47,415 bases of DNA from Lachnospiraceae bacterium (lineage in GTDB: Bacteria > Bacillota > Clostridia > Lachnospirales > Lachnospiraceae): positions 1 through 47,415 of the forward strand of contig BLLT01000004.1 of assembly GCA_011958945.1 (NCBI GenBank). Direction: 5' to 3'. A model generated the notes under the pieces. It did not search any database. It had not been told where the DNA came from and saw only the letters and a program-made list of their open reading frames with translations. Every line of letters starts with the position of its first letter. Within the stretch, counting starts at the first letter, position 1. Below, in pieces: positions 25,640-33,217 of this stretch. A program made the translations under genes and the position numbers.

Positions 25640-26515
25640 ATGAGAAGAAAAAACGAATGGAAACTAAATAAAATGCTGCCATGCATTATGCTGCTTATCA
25701 GTCTGGCAGGGTTTTGTTTCTTTTACCTGATTCCGTTTCTGCTGTCCTTTTTCTATTCTGTCGTGGATAATCCGGTGAACGGAAAGTTTTGCGGGCTGCA
25801 GAACTATAAGGCATTGTTCCAAAACATCTATTTCTTGAGAGGGCTGAAGAATACAGTATGGTTTATGGCAGTCAGCATTCCGTTGAATGTGGTTCTTTCC
25901 CTGTGTGTTGCTTTTGTTGTCAGGAAAATGAAGGCATATTCCAATTATTTCAGTCTGTTTTTTCTGATACCTCTGGCGATTCCCTCTGCCACATCCGCGT
26001 TTTTCTGGGAAAATTTCTTTGGGCTTCATGGAACGCTGAACAGATTTCTGTCAGTTTTCCATGTGAAGGGTATAGACTGGCTGGAGGGCAGTTATGGAAT
26101 GATGGTAATGGTCATCATATTCATCTGGAAAAATATTGGATATAACATGGCGCTGTTCATAAGCGGATTAAGCAGCATCCCGGAAGAATATTATGAGTGC
26201 GCTGATGTGGAAGGGGCGGGGAGGTTCTGGAAGTTCAGAAATATCACTTATGTATACCTGGCGCCGACTACGTTTCTGGTGCTGATCATGACATTTGTGA
26301 ATTCATTTAAGGTTTTTAAGGAGATTTATATTATTACAGGAGAGTACCCTCCGGACAGCCTGTATGTCCTGCAGCATTATATGAATAATATGTTCCTCTC
26401 CCTGAATTACTCAAAGCTGGTCAGTGCGACTTATATCCTTACGATAGTCATTGTATTGTTTGTGGTTTGCATATTCCGGGCAGAGAGGAAGTTTTCGGAG
26501 AATCTGCATTATTAG
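25640..26515 (+). CDS. Sugar-type ABC permease, MalF-like
   Basis: The 291-residue protein has six membrane helices. The EAA loop reads EYYECADVEGAGRFWKFRNI, but the usual I-LP ending is changed to YVYLAP. MalF-like partners with the MalG-like protein 44 bases downstream to form the channel for the solute-binding lipoprotein. The frame starts at ATG 25640. Confidence 0.85.
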   Translation: MRRKNEWKLNKMLPCIMLLISLAGFCFFYLIPFLLSFFYSVVDNPVNGKFCGLQNYKALFQNIYFLRGLKNTVWFMAVSIPLNVVLSLCVAFVVRKMKAYSNYFSLFFLIPLAIPSATSAFFWENFFGLHGTLNRFLSVFHVKGIDWLEGSYGMMVMVIIFIWKNIGYNMALFISGLSSIPEEYYECADVEGAGRFWKFRNITYVYLAPTTFLVLIMTFVNSFKVFKEIYIITGEYPPDSLYVLQHYMNNMFLSLNYSKLVSATYILTIVIVLFVVCIFRAERKFSENLHY

Positions 26516-26559
26516 TGTGAGAAAGTTTTCTTCGTCTGGCACAGCAGAAAGGAAATAAC

Positions 26560-27417
26560 ATGAAAAAAATCGGGACAATGAAAAGAAAAATTTTATATGT
26601 ATTATTTATTGTAATTGTAGTATTTTACATGATGCCGCTGGTCATCACTTTTACTAATTCTCTCATGGGAAGCAGAGAAGTAGAAAACAATTACTTTACA
26701 GGCAGCCTGGCAGCAGATGAATATGTTGATATGGATGTCGTGCCCAAAAAGGCAACGTTGTCACAATATGCCGCCCTGTTATTTGACAGCCCGGTGTATC
26801 TGCATATGCTCTGGAATTCTGTGAAGATTGTGGTGCCGATTGTACTTGGACAGATATTGGTGTCGGCTCCTGCAGCATATGCATTCACTGTTTTGAAGTT
26901 CCGGGGGAAGGAGGGCCTGTTCTTTCTGTACATTATCGTTATGCTTTTGCCGCTGCAGGTAACTTTGATGCCTAATTATATGGTAGCGGACTGGATGGGC
27001 ATTACGGACAGCTACCTTGCCGTTATCCTGCCCGGTATCTTCAATCCGCTGGGGGTATTCCTTTTACGGCAGTTTATGAAAAGTATGCCGGATGCTTATA
27101 TTGAGGCGGCAAAGGTGGATGGGGCAGGGCATGGAAAAATATTTTTATGGGTGGTGCTGCCAATGGTAAAGCATGGGATTGCGGCAGTGGCAATGCTTAC
27201 CCTTTTAGACTACTGGAATCTGGTGGATCAGGCAGTCATATTCATACAGAACTCAGAAGCCCAGCCGTTATCCATTTTTCTTGCAAAGATTAACAGCGGC
27301 GAATTAGGAATTGCATTTGCCGGCTCTTGTTTCTATGCGCTGCCGGTACTTTTGGTGTTGCTTTATGGGCAGGAGTATCTAAAAAACGGAATTGCCATTA
27401 CGGGGCTGAAAGGGTGA
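26560..27417 (+). CDS. Sugar-type ABC permease, MalG-like
   Basis: The 285-residue protein has six membrane helices and a canonical EAA loop (DAYIEAAKVDGAGHGKIFLW, followed by VVLPMVKHG). An unusual extracytoplasmic segment near 40-70 (NSLMGSREVENNYFTGSLAA) matches other carbohydrate permeases of the family. The conserved EAA loop means it can still dock an ATPase, though none is encoded here. Confidence 0.87.
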   Translation: MKKIGTMKRKILYVLFIVIVVFYMMPLVITFTNSLMGSREVENNYFTGSLAADEYVDMDVVPKKATLSQYAALLFDSPVYLHMLWNSVKIVVPIVLGQILVSAPAAYAFTVLKFRGKEGLFFLYIIVMLLPLQVTLMPNYMVADWMGITDSYLAVILPGIFNPLGVFLLRQFMKSMPDAYIEAAKVDGAGHGKIFLWVVLPMVKHGIAAVAMLTLLDYWNLVDQAVIFIQNSEAQPLSIFLAKINSGELGIAFAGSCFYALPVLLVLLYGQEYLKNGIAITGLKG

Positions 27418-27487
27418 TAAGAATTTTAAGGCATCACCGGAATCTTTGCGCCGTGGGAATATGATAGAAAGACGAAAGGAATGGAAA

Positions 27488-28420
27488 ATGGATAAGGCAG
27501 AAAATGAAAAAAGAGCATATCAAAAGAAAAAAAGATTTAAGAAAATATTTGTAGTTTTAGCCGTTGTTTTATTGGCACTGACGTTTTTTTCAAAATCCTT
27601 TTATAACTACCGGCTTCCAGTGGTAACGGCAGCATTGCCCAGACAGGGCAGGCTTAGCTTTACGGTGGAAGGAACTTCGGAATTTACCTATGCGTACACA
27701 GAATCTATCTATGCAGACATCGATGGCAAGATAAGGGAGATACTGGTGGATGTGGGGGATGAGGTAAAGGCGGGCCAGACCCTGATGAGGGTTGAACGGA
27801 GCGGGACAGGGGAAATGTATGATGTCAGGTCGGATAAAGACGGGATTATCTCATGGATTGGCGTAAGCAAAGGGATATATGTGTCCTCCATGCAGAATAC
27901 GGTTTTGTATGAGATTGCTGAAAAGTCGGAAGAATGGGTATGCAGCCTGATCATCAGCGAGGAACAGTTTGAACATATTAGCATGGAAAGTGTGCCGGTG
28001 CTGGAACTTGTGGATCAGAACGAATTGGTGGAGGGGGAAATCAGCTCCATCTTTGGCTATGACAGCCAGAATCTGCAAGGTTATAAAGTAAATATCACAG
28101 TGAGGAGTGCTGATGCATCTCTGGCAGGGGAGCGGGTGAAAATAGCCATCAGGGAAGACGGCGAGCTGTATGATACGCTTATTCCGGCAACGGCACTGTG
28201 CAAAGATGCAACAGGCTATTATGTCCTGGTGGTACAGGAGAATAACAGTGTACTGGGGGAAGGATACAAGGCCCACAGGATGTCCGTGGATTTACTGGGT
28301 TCAGATGAAGCCTACTGTGCAGTAAGGGGGCTGCCGACAGATGAGCTTGTCATCATAGCATCTACAAGTGAAATTGCGGATGGGAGCAACGTATTTTACG
28401 AGGGAGATGGCACACGATGA
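27488..28420 (+). CDS. HlyD-family membrane-fusion adaptor
   Basis: The start ATG 27488 (MDKAENEKRA) has AAAGGA seven bases upstream; 310 residues. One membrane helix (about 18-35), then a biotinyl-lipoyl-like domain (YADIDGKIREILVDVGDEVK AGQTL) without the long coiled-coil hairpin typical of larger adaptors, then beta-barrel strands. In Gram-positive bacteria such adaptors pair with MacB-like exporters. The stop overlaps the start of the MacB-domain gene (ATGA), so the two are coupled, but no ATPase accompanies them. Confidence 0.8.
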   Translation: MDKAENEKRAYQKKKRFKKIFVVLAVVLLALTFFSKSFYNYRLPVVTAALPRQGRLSFTVEGTSEFTYAYTESIYADIDGKIREILVDVGDEVKAGQTLMRVERSGTGEMYDVRSDKDGIISWIGVSKGIYVSSMQNTVLYEIAEKSEEWVCSLIISEEQFEHISMESVPVLELVDQNELVEGEISSIFGYDSQNLQGYKVNITVRSADASLAGERVKIAIREDGELYDTLIPATALCKDATGYYVLVVQENNSVLGEGYKAHRMSVDLLGSDEAYCAVRGLPTDELVIIASTSEIADGSNVFYEGDGTR

Positions 28421-29499
28421 AAAGAATATTCGGAAGGAAATGGCTGGTGTTGCTTATTCTAGTGGGAGCAGCAGGAATCTGCCTGTTGTCCTGGCTGAAA
28501 ATGCAGAGTGCGGTATGCGATGGGGTATATGCATTATCATCCCAACGTGATGACAGGATTTTTACGGAAACCGACATTGCCAATATTGAGAAGGAGGGTA
28601 TTGACCTGACCTATACGCAGCAGGTTTACCCTGATGTGTCAAATGGTTTTCGCAGGGAGGAAATTCCTGTCTTCCTGACCAACGAAAACTACGCATTCTT
28701 TACAAATACCCACATGCAGGAAGGAGCCTTTTTTAACGGTATGCAGATAGACAGGAAGCTGGCGTTAATGGTGCTCAATGAGGCGGCGGCAATTCAACTA
28801 TTTGGGAACCGGGAATGTGTGGGAGAAACAGTTTTTCTCAATGAGGTGCCCTATCAGATAATAGGAATCATGGCGGGGAGGGAAGAGGAAGAATCAGGAA
28901 TATATATACCATATTCCACAAAGGATCTTTTGGGTATATCGAGTTTGGAAATCAGCCAGATATGGTGCAGGTTCCCTAACCTGGCTGATGCGGCATTAGT
29001 GATGAAGAAAGTGGGGTATCCCATAGAAACGCTTAAGCTCATGCAGATAGATCTGATAAAGGGTGTTTTTGAGCAGAGGTTCTTTTCTCTGCTGATAATA
29101 GCAGGGGGATATGCAGTATTTCTTGCCTGCAGGTCGGTATGGAAATGGAAGAAGTGCATTCCACGAATAAAGGCATTTAGGCAGGATGGGAATATGGACA
29201 CGAAATGGATCAGCATCATTGTGTTACAGGTTCTGGGAACTTGCATAGGGATAGTTCTGTTATGGAAAGCTGTGGAAATTGCATGGTGTGTGCCGCCGAG
29301 CTATGAATTGCTGGGAGGCAGTTGGAGAGAAATATTTTATGGTATGATGGATTTTTATCTGCTTATTGGTGCAGGATTAGATAATATGCCGCTATTGCCA
29401 CATTGGAATTTGGTTTCTATCCTTTCTGCAGCAGTGTATTTTTATTTCTTTTCGTTATGTATATTTGCCCGAAAGCCTGATAGGGAAATAAAGTGTTAG
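28417..29499 (+). CDS. MacB periplasmic-core-like membrane protein without ATPase
   Basis: The 360-residue protein has an N-terminal membrane helix (about 8-28), an extracytoplasmic domain to about 210 with MacB_PCD-like wording (MVLNEAAAIQLFGNRECVGE TVFLNEVPYQIIGIMAG), and three later hydrophobic segments (about 225-245, 268-290, 330-355). This is the layout of a single FtsX-type permease subunit, but the last helices are poorly conserved. It overlaps the HlyD gene by four bases. Transport through it would need an ATPase from elsewhere; a scaffold role is possible. Confidence 0.72.
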   Translation: MKRIFGRKWLVLLILVGAAGICLLSWLKMQSAVCDGVYALSSQRDDRIFTETDIANIEKEGIDLTYTQQVYPDVSNGFRREEIPVFLTNENYAFFTNTHMQEGAFFNGMQIDRKLALMVLNEAAAIQLFGNRECVGETVFLNEVPYQIIGIMAGREEEESGIYIPYSTKDLLGISSLEISQIWCRFPNLADAALVMKKVGYPIETLKLMQIDLIKGVFEQRFFSLLIIAGGYAVFLACRSVWKWKKCIPRIKAFRQDGNMDTKWISIIVLQVLGTCIGIVLLWKAVEIAWCVPPSYELLGGSWREIFYGMMDFYLLIGAGLDNMPLLPHWNLVSILSAAVYFYFFSLCIFARKPDREIKC

Positions 29500-29535
29500 C
29501 ACGATAGGTTTCGATTATTTTAGGGAGAAGCGGAA

Positions 29536-30516
29536 ATGAGGAACAGCGGAAGAAACCAGGAGATGAAAAGGAGGCGGGTGGAATATAGGAAAAAAGGGCA
29601 GACAGGAAACCGGCTGCTTCTCCTTGCAACGATGGCCGCTATTGTTGTACTTGTGTTCCATATCAGAGACATAAAGGCAGAACTGGAAGAAATACGGACT
29701 GCTCTGAAGCGGATTGAAGTGCTGCAATATGGCAGAATCGAAACCTTAGTAAAAGCTGGCCCGCAAGAGGAGACGGATTATGTCAGCAGCATTGCTATAA
29801 TGAACGTGGAAAAGCCGGTACAGCGTACCTTGGCAGAAACGATCCAAAGACTGGAGGAATTGGGAAAAGAGAATACGGGCATTGCGGCGATCTGCAGGAA
29901 CAGTTCACAATATCCGGAGGCTATGCTGACAGCCCTGGCAAATAATCCGGAGATGGCGGATTTTGTGGCGGGCTATCTGGACAGTAACGAATACACGGCA
30001 GGAGGTCTGACAGAACTGGAAAAGGAGCAGGAATGTCCGCTGCTGCTTCAATGGGACCCACGATGGGGATATGAGCCTTATGGCGGGAACAGCTGTATCG
30101 GGCTTGCAGGATGCGGCCCCACCTGCCTGTCGATGATTTTGTATTACCTGACAAGGGATGAGACGCTCACACCTGACAGGATAGCTGCCTATTCCATGGA
30201 GAACGGCTACTATGTAAACGGAACAGGCACCGCATGGGGGCTGATGGAGGATTTTCCTGAAATGTATGGCATCAAAGCCGTAGAACCAAGAATGACAGAA
30301 CGTGCCGTAAAAGCGGCGCTGGATAAAGGTAAGATACTGGTATGTGCCATGGGGCAGGGTGATTTTACAGTATCCGGCCATTTTATTGTCATTTATGGCT
30401 ATGATGACGGCGGGTTTTGGGTAAATGACCCGAACTGTGTGGCAAGGAGCAGGAGGGAGTGGACTTTTGAGGAAATAGAAGATCAGATTAAGAAAATTTG
30501 GGCTTATGAAAAGTAA
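29536..30516 (+). CDS. Membrane-anchored C39-like cysteine peptidase
   Basis: The 326-residue protein has one N-terminal membrane helix (about 27-45), a helical linker, and a C39-like papain-fold domain from about 165. The Cys is in GLAGCGPTCLSMIL, the His in TVSGHFIVIYGYDDG, and the Asp/Asn in FWVNDPNCV, in the right order. Domains of this kind hydrolyse peptides outside the cell, unlike the C39 domains fused to bacteriocin exporters, which cut leader peptides inside. It may process a peptide or cell-wall substrate. GGGAG precedes the start. Confidence 0.8.
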   Translation: MRNSGRNQEMKRRRVEYRKKGQTGNRLLLLATMAAIVVLVFHIRDIKAELEEIRTALKRIEVLQYGRIETLVKAGPQEETDYVSSIAIMNVEKPVQRTLAETIQRLEELGKENTGIAAICRNSSQYPEAMLTALANNPEMADFVAGYLDSNEYTAGGLTELEKEQECPLLLQWDPRWGYEPYGGNSCIGLAGCGPTCLSMILYYLTRDETLTPDRIAAYSMENGYYVNGTGTAWGLMEDFPEMYGIKAVEPRMTERAVKAALDKGKILVCAMGQGDFTVSGHFIVIYGYDDGGFWVNDPNCVARSRREWTFEEIEDQIKKIWAYEK

Positions 30517-30528
30517 AGGAGGACAGTT

Positions 30529-31068
30529 ATGAGCAGAAATGAAAAAAGAAGAATGGGTATCTATGTGGTGACAGGGATTGCCCTGGTTGCGGTGGTGGCA
30601 GTCCTGTCGGTGGCTGTGCTTAAGAAAAGAGATTCTAAAAATGCCCAGGCCCAGGCAGCAAATCCGTCTTATATGGATGAAAACGGAGGGGAGTATATTG
30701 CTGCGTTCCTGAAAGACATGACAGATAGTACCATAACAGTAGACATAGCCGAGTTCATTACGGATGATAACACGGAGCGGATAAAGGAGCTGAAACTTTC
30801 GGAAGAGGACATGCCGGACGGCTATTATATATACAATCCGGATGAGGAAACTGTTACAGGGAAGCTGGACGGGCAGACCATATATACTTTTATTGATTGG
30901 AATGGCAATTTTACTGGTTCTGATTACCCGGAGGAGTACACCACAACGGATGCGGCGGAGTTTCAGAAGTATATTGGAACATATGAAGATTCGCAGCCAG
31001 GGATGCCGCTTTTCTTCCAGATAGAGGATGGAACAGTAAAGATTATTCTGGAGAAGCAGATTGCATAA
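30529..31068 (+). CDS. Small single-pass membrane protein, last gene of the block
   Basis: The 179-residue protein has one membrane helix (about 10-32) and an extracellular acidic domain with TVDIAEFITDDNTERIKELK and PDGYYIYNPDEETV. It follows the peptidase by 12 bases with AAAGGAGG, so it is cotranscribed. It has no recognised family. The wording of the outside domain suggests a ligand- or partner-binding role, but that is not shown. Confidence 0.62.
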   Translation: MSRNEKRRMGIYVVTGIALVAVVAVLSVAVLKKRDSKNAQAQAANPSYMDENGGEYIAAFLKDMTDSTITVDIAEFITDDNTERIKELKLSEEDMPDGYYIYNPDEETVTGKLDGQTIYTFIDWNGNFTGSDYPEEYTTTDAAEFQKYIGTYEDSQPGMPLFFQIEDGTVKIILEKQIA

Positions 31069-31125
31069 GGGCAGGATTGTCCCAGAAAGATATAGGCTTG
31101 CAGGTCTATAAACCGTAAGACAATT

Positions 31126-31198
31126 TATACCTGTATTTCGGGGAGAAAATCTGTAAGTTGGGAAAAACCAGAGATTTTTACGGTTTTCCATATATAAT
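31126..31198 (+). promoter_or_regulatory. Second copy of the LytTR-like tandem repeat with promoter
   Basis: TATACCTGTATTTCGGGGAG is followed at once by AAAATCTGTAAGTTGGGAAA, the same 20-bp period and core as at 14491-14530. A good -10, TATAAT, is at 31193-31198, 42 bases after the second CTGTA. A transcript would start near 31205. Confidence 0.58.
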
Positions 31199-31505
31199 AA
31201 AAAGGCAACATGTTGTTATGGCAATTTGGGGTATTGGACACAGAAATGCCCCATGAAAAGAAAGGGGAGTTTTACAGAAGGGCCGTACTATGGCCTGGTG
31301 AGAAGAAGTCACACAGGAGGAAGGAAGATATCTTCCTGTTTAGTTTAAGGGGAATCTGCCCCGGAAATGGGGTGCAAGCAAGTATCTGTATTTTCAGCTG
31401 AAACTTATATCATTACTTAAGAACAGGCATGGAAACAGCCTTCCCATGCGGCATTACAGAAAAAGCCAGCGGAACAGACATAAATCTGGACGGCTGGCTT
31501 TTTTG
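31199..31505 (+). ncRNA. Short transcript of unknown nature downstream of the LytTR-like site
   Basis: From the promoter at 31193 to a terminator at 31465-31504 there is about 300 bases. It holds weak frames only: 63 codons from 31210 with a poor ribosome site (AAAAAGGC) and 31 codons from 31253 (MKRKGSFTEGPYYGLVRRSH...) with none. Two internal repeats, AAGGAAGATATCTTCCTG and GGGG-AATCTG-CCCC, could fold. It could be a regulatory RNA or a short peptide gene; I cannot decide. Confidence 0.3.
31460..31505 (+). terminator. Rho-independent terminator
   Basis: AAAAAGCCAGC pairs with GCTGGCTTTTTT around a 22-base loop and ends in a T run. The A run on the other arm makes it usable from both sides, including for the XRE remnant on the minus strand. 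Confidence 0.75.
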
Positions 31506-31520
31506 CTTTTATCTGACATA

Positions 31521-31905
31521 CTACGTTTGTTCGTCACGGATACTTTCGGACTGTTCTTTTAGCACGGCATTCTGATCAGCACCTGTAAGTACAGCTGCAG
31601 CAGCCACGAGAGCGGACAGGCTCTTTTCGTCGCACAACGGGAGCAGCCGGCAGCGTCTGGTATGTAGAGCCGGTTCTGTCGGCTCCATCCTGGAAGATAC
31701 AGTCGTCCGCGGAAATGCCGAGCGTCCTGCAGATATGGTAAAACCCCTCAATGCTTGGGGAGCAGCGGCCACGTTCCAGGTCCTTCTGGAAGGACACGGA
31801 ATGGTCAAGCAGCTCCGCACACTCAGCCTGTGTGAGCTTCCGTTTTTGCCTTGCTTTTTTTAGGGCAGCGCTGAACACACGGGCATCACTGATTGATAAA
31901 GACAT
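31521..31905 (-). pseudogene. XRE-family regulator with a frameshift
   Basis: From ATG 31905 (AGGAGG eight bases upstream) an HTH domain reads RVFSAALKKARQKRKLTQAE and CAELLDHSVSFQKDLERGRC, through GISADDCIFQD. Near 31640-31660 the frame degrades to PAAPVVRRKEPVRS and stops at 31576. Another frame carries on sensibly (RLLPLCDEKSLSALVAAAAV LTGADQN) to a stop at 31521. A single-base shift in the CGGCTGCTCCCG region would join them. The DNA-binding half may still function. Confidence 0.6.
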
Positions 31906-32216
31906 GCGAATCACCTCCTAATAGTAGTGTATTGCCATACCTTGTAAAAGTAAAAATGGTATAAACACCCTAAAAGATAGCGTAATAAACTACTAAGCAC
32001 CCGGACATCTGGTGAACAAAAAAAACATGGTTCATCAGGGTTTTGTTTGGGTGCCTTTTTGCGGCCATGGGAGAGGTGCATGGTCCGCAGTGGGGAATGA
32101 TCGTAAGCCGGCCAGCGGCAGGGGAATTTCGTTAAAAAAATCATAAGCTTCCGTGGAGCGTCCTGTGCCCTGAATGGTAGTCTGGTACGCTACTTTTTAG
32201 AGGGAGGCATGAACTT

Positions 32217-32267
32217 ATGGGAAAAGGGTGTCTATCCGTGCTGTCGGGCGGATAAATGCCCTTTCCC
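32217..32267 (+). promoter_or_regulatory. Leader peptide inside a nested hairpin
   Basis: ATG 32217 opens a 12-codon frame, MGKGCLSVLSGG, stop, nine bases after GGAGG. The same DNA folds: GGGAAAAGGG pairs with CCCTTTCCC (one bulge) and TATCCG with CGGATA inside. It lies about 100 bases before the sigma-like gene at 32362. This is the look of a translation- or transcription-attenuation leader. Confidence 0.45.
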
Positions 32268-32361
32268 TTTTGCGTCCAGAGCCTGCATAAGCCATCCTGC
32301 AAGAGGGCCTCCGGTCCCACGGTTCACAGGGAAACGTGGAAAAAGACTGGAGGCGAAAAGG

Positions 32362-32805
32362 ATGAAAGAAAAACATAACGATTCCGTGCAGAACCGCTTC
32401 ACGGCATACCTGATGGCGGCTGTGGGGAACACGCGCAAGAAATACTGGGAGCGGAAATGCCGGCTGCAGGGCAGGGAGGCTGCCAGGGAGGATCTTCTGG
32501 AACGCAACTATACGGACTTTGAGGAGCAGTACCGCGCTTACATAGGGGAGCATACGGATTTTATCTTCCGGGACTGGCAGAGGTACGGCGAGCTGCTGGA
32601 CCTTCTGGAGAGCGACCGGCTGGCAAAGGCCATAAGCAGGCTGAAAGACAGGGACAGGGAGATTCTGTTCGCCAGGGTGTACGGGGAGCTTACCTTTGCG
32701 GAACTGGGAGAGCGGTTCAGGATGGAGCCGAAACAGGCGGAGATGGCATATTACTATGTGCTCAGGAAACTCAGGAAGGAGATGAATGGGAATGACAGAT
32801 TTTGA
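32362..32805 (+). CDS. Sigma-70-like regulator of integrative elements
   Basis: The start is ATG 32362 (MKEKHNDSVQNRFTAYLMAA) after AAAAGG; 147 residues. The C terminus has a region-4-like HTH (ISRLKDRDREILFARVYGEL TFAELGERFRMEPKQAEMAY YYVLRKLRKEM). The family is that of small sigma-like proteins in Tn916-type and related conjugative elements, usually encoded just ahead of an HTH_16 protein, as here. It probably controls transfer or excision genes that are no longer adjacent. Confidence 0.75.
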   Translation: MKEKHNDSVQNRFTAYLMAAVGNTRKKYWERKCRLQGREAAREDLLERNYTDFEEQYRAYIGEHTDFIFRDWQRYGELLDLLESDRLAKAISRLKDRDREILFARVYGELTFAELGERFRMEPKQAEMAYYYVLRKLRKEMNGNDRF

Positions 32806-32977
32806 AAAGCTGCTGGAGCGTGCGAAGGCGGGGGATAAGGAGGCGCAGGAGGCAATCTTCCGGATGTACCGCCCGCTCCTTATCAAGAACGCCATGGAGC
32901 AGAATGTATTCGAGGAGGACCTGTACCAGGAATTCTCGGCAACCCTGTTAAGCTGCATCCGGACGTTCAGGATTTAG
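32786..32977 (+). CDS. HTH_16-like small regulator
   Basis: The 63-residue protein overlaps the sigma-like gene by 20 bases; ATG 32786 or 32792 may be the start (AAGGAG is four or ten bases upstream). FEKLLERAKAGDKEAQEAIF RMYRPLLIKNA, ending LYQEFSATLLSCIRTFRI, resembles Tn916 ORF8-type helix-turn-helix proteins. The pair is a standard regulatory cassette of conjugative transposons. Confidence 0.72.
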   Translation: MGMTDFEKLLERAKAGDKEAQEAIFRMYRPLLIKNAMEQNVFEEDLYQEFSATLLSCIRTFRI

Positions 32978-33067
32978 ATGGCACTGGCCTTATGGCACAG
33001 TTTCAGGGTTTAAGTGATTGTGCAGGGGATGTGTTGCGTTTCGGGCATCCCCTGCGTATAAAATGAT

Positions 33068-33191
33068 GTGTCGCAAAAGGTATTGGGCACAACCACGACA
33101 TCGCAAAACCCAAAAAGGGCTTTTTGCGACAGAAAAACAGGGGTGTATGCATGCTGGAGTGGACGTCTCCAAAGGTATACCTTTTGCGATA
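33068..33191 (+). promoter_or_regulatory. res-like recombination region of the adjacent resolvase
   Basis: Within about 124 bases are four copies of a TCGCAAAA unit: forward at 33071 and 33101 and reversed at 33121 and 33181. The middle two frame a near palindrome (TCGCAAAACCC / GGGCTTTTTGCGA), and AAAGGTATACCTTT at 33171-33184 is a perfect palindrome. Size, position just upstream of the recombinase and repeated half-sites fit a resolution site. Confidence 0.6.
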
Positions 33192-33217
33192 CGGATTTTT
33201 ACGGAAGGAGGGCTGTC

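Noticed and set aside
29905-31191. 428-codon open frame on the minus strand
   Set aside because: It is antisense to the C39-like peptidase and the 30529 gene, both of which have good ribosome sites and motifs. The frame has Cys/His/Ile-rich shadow composition and no start signal.
31210-31401. 63-codon frame as a certain gene
   Set aside because: Poor ribosome site and no protein-like pattern; kept only as part of an uncertain transcript.
32215-32958. 247-codon minus-strand frame under the sigma-like gene
   Set aside because: Antisense to the sigma-like and HTH_16 genes in GC-rich DNA, where long shadow frames are common.
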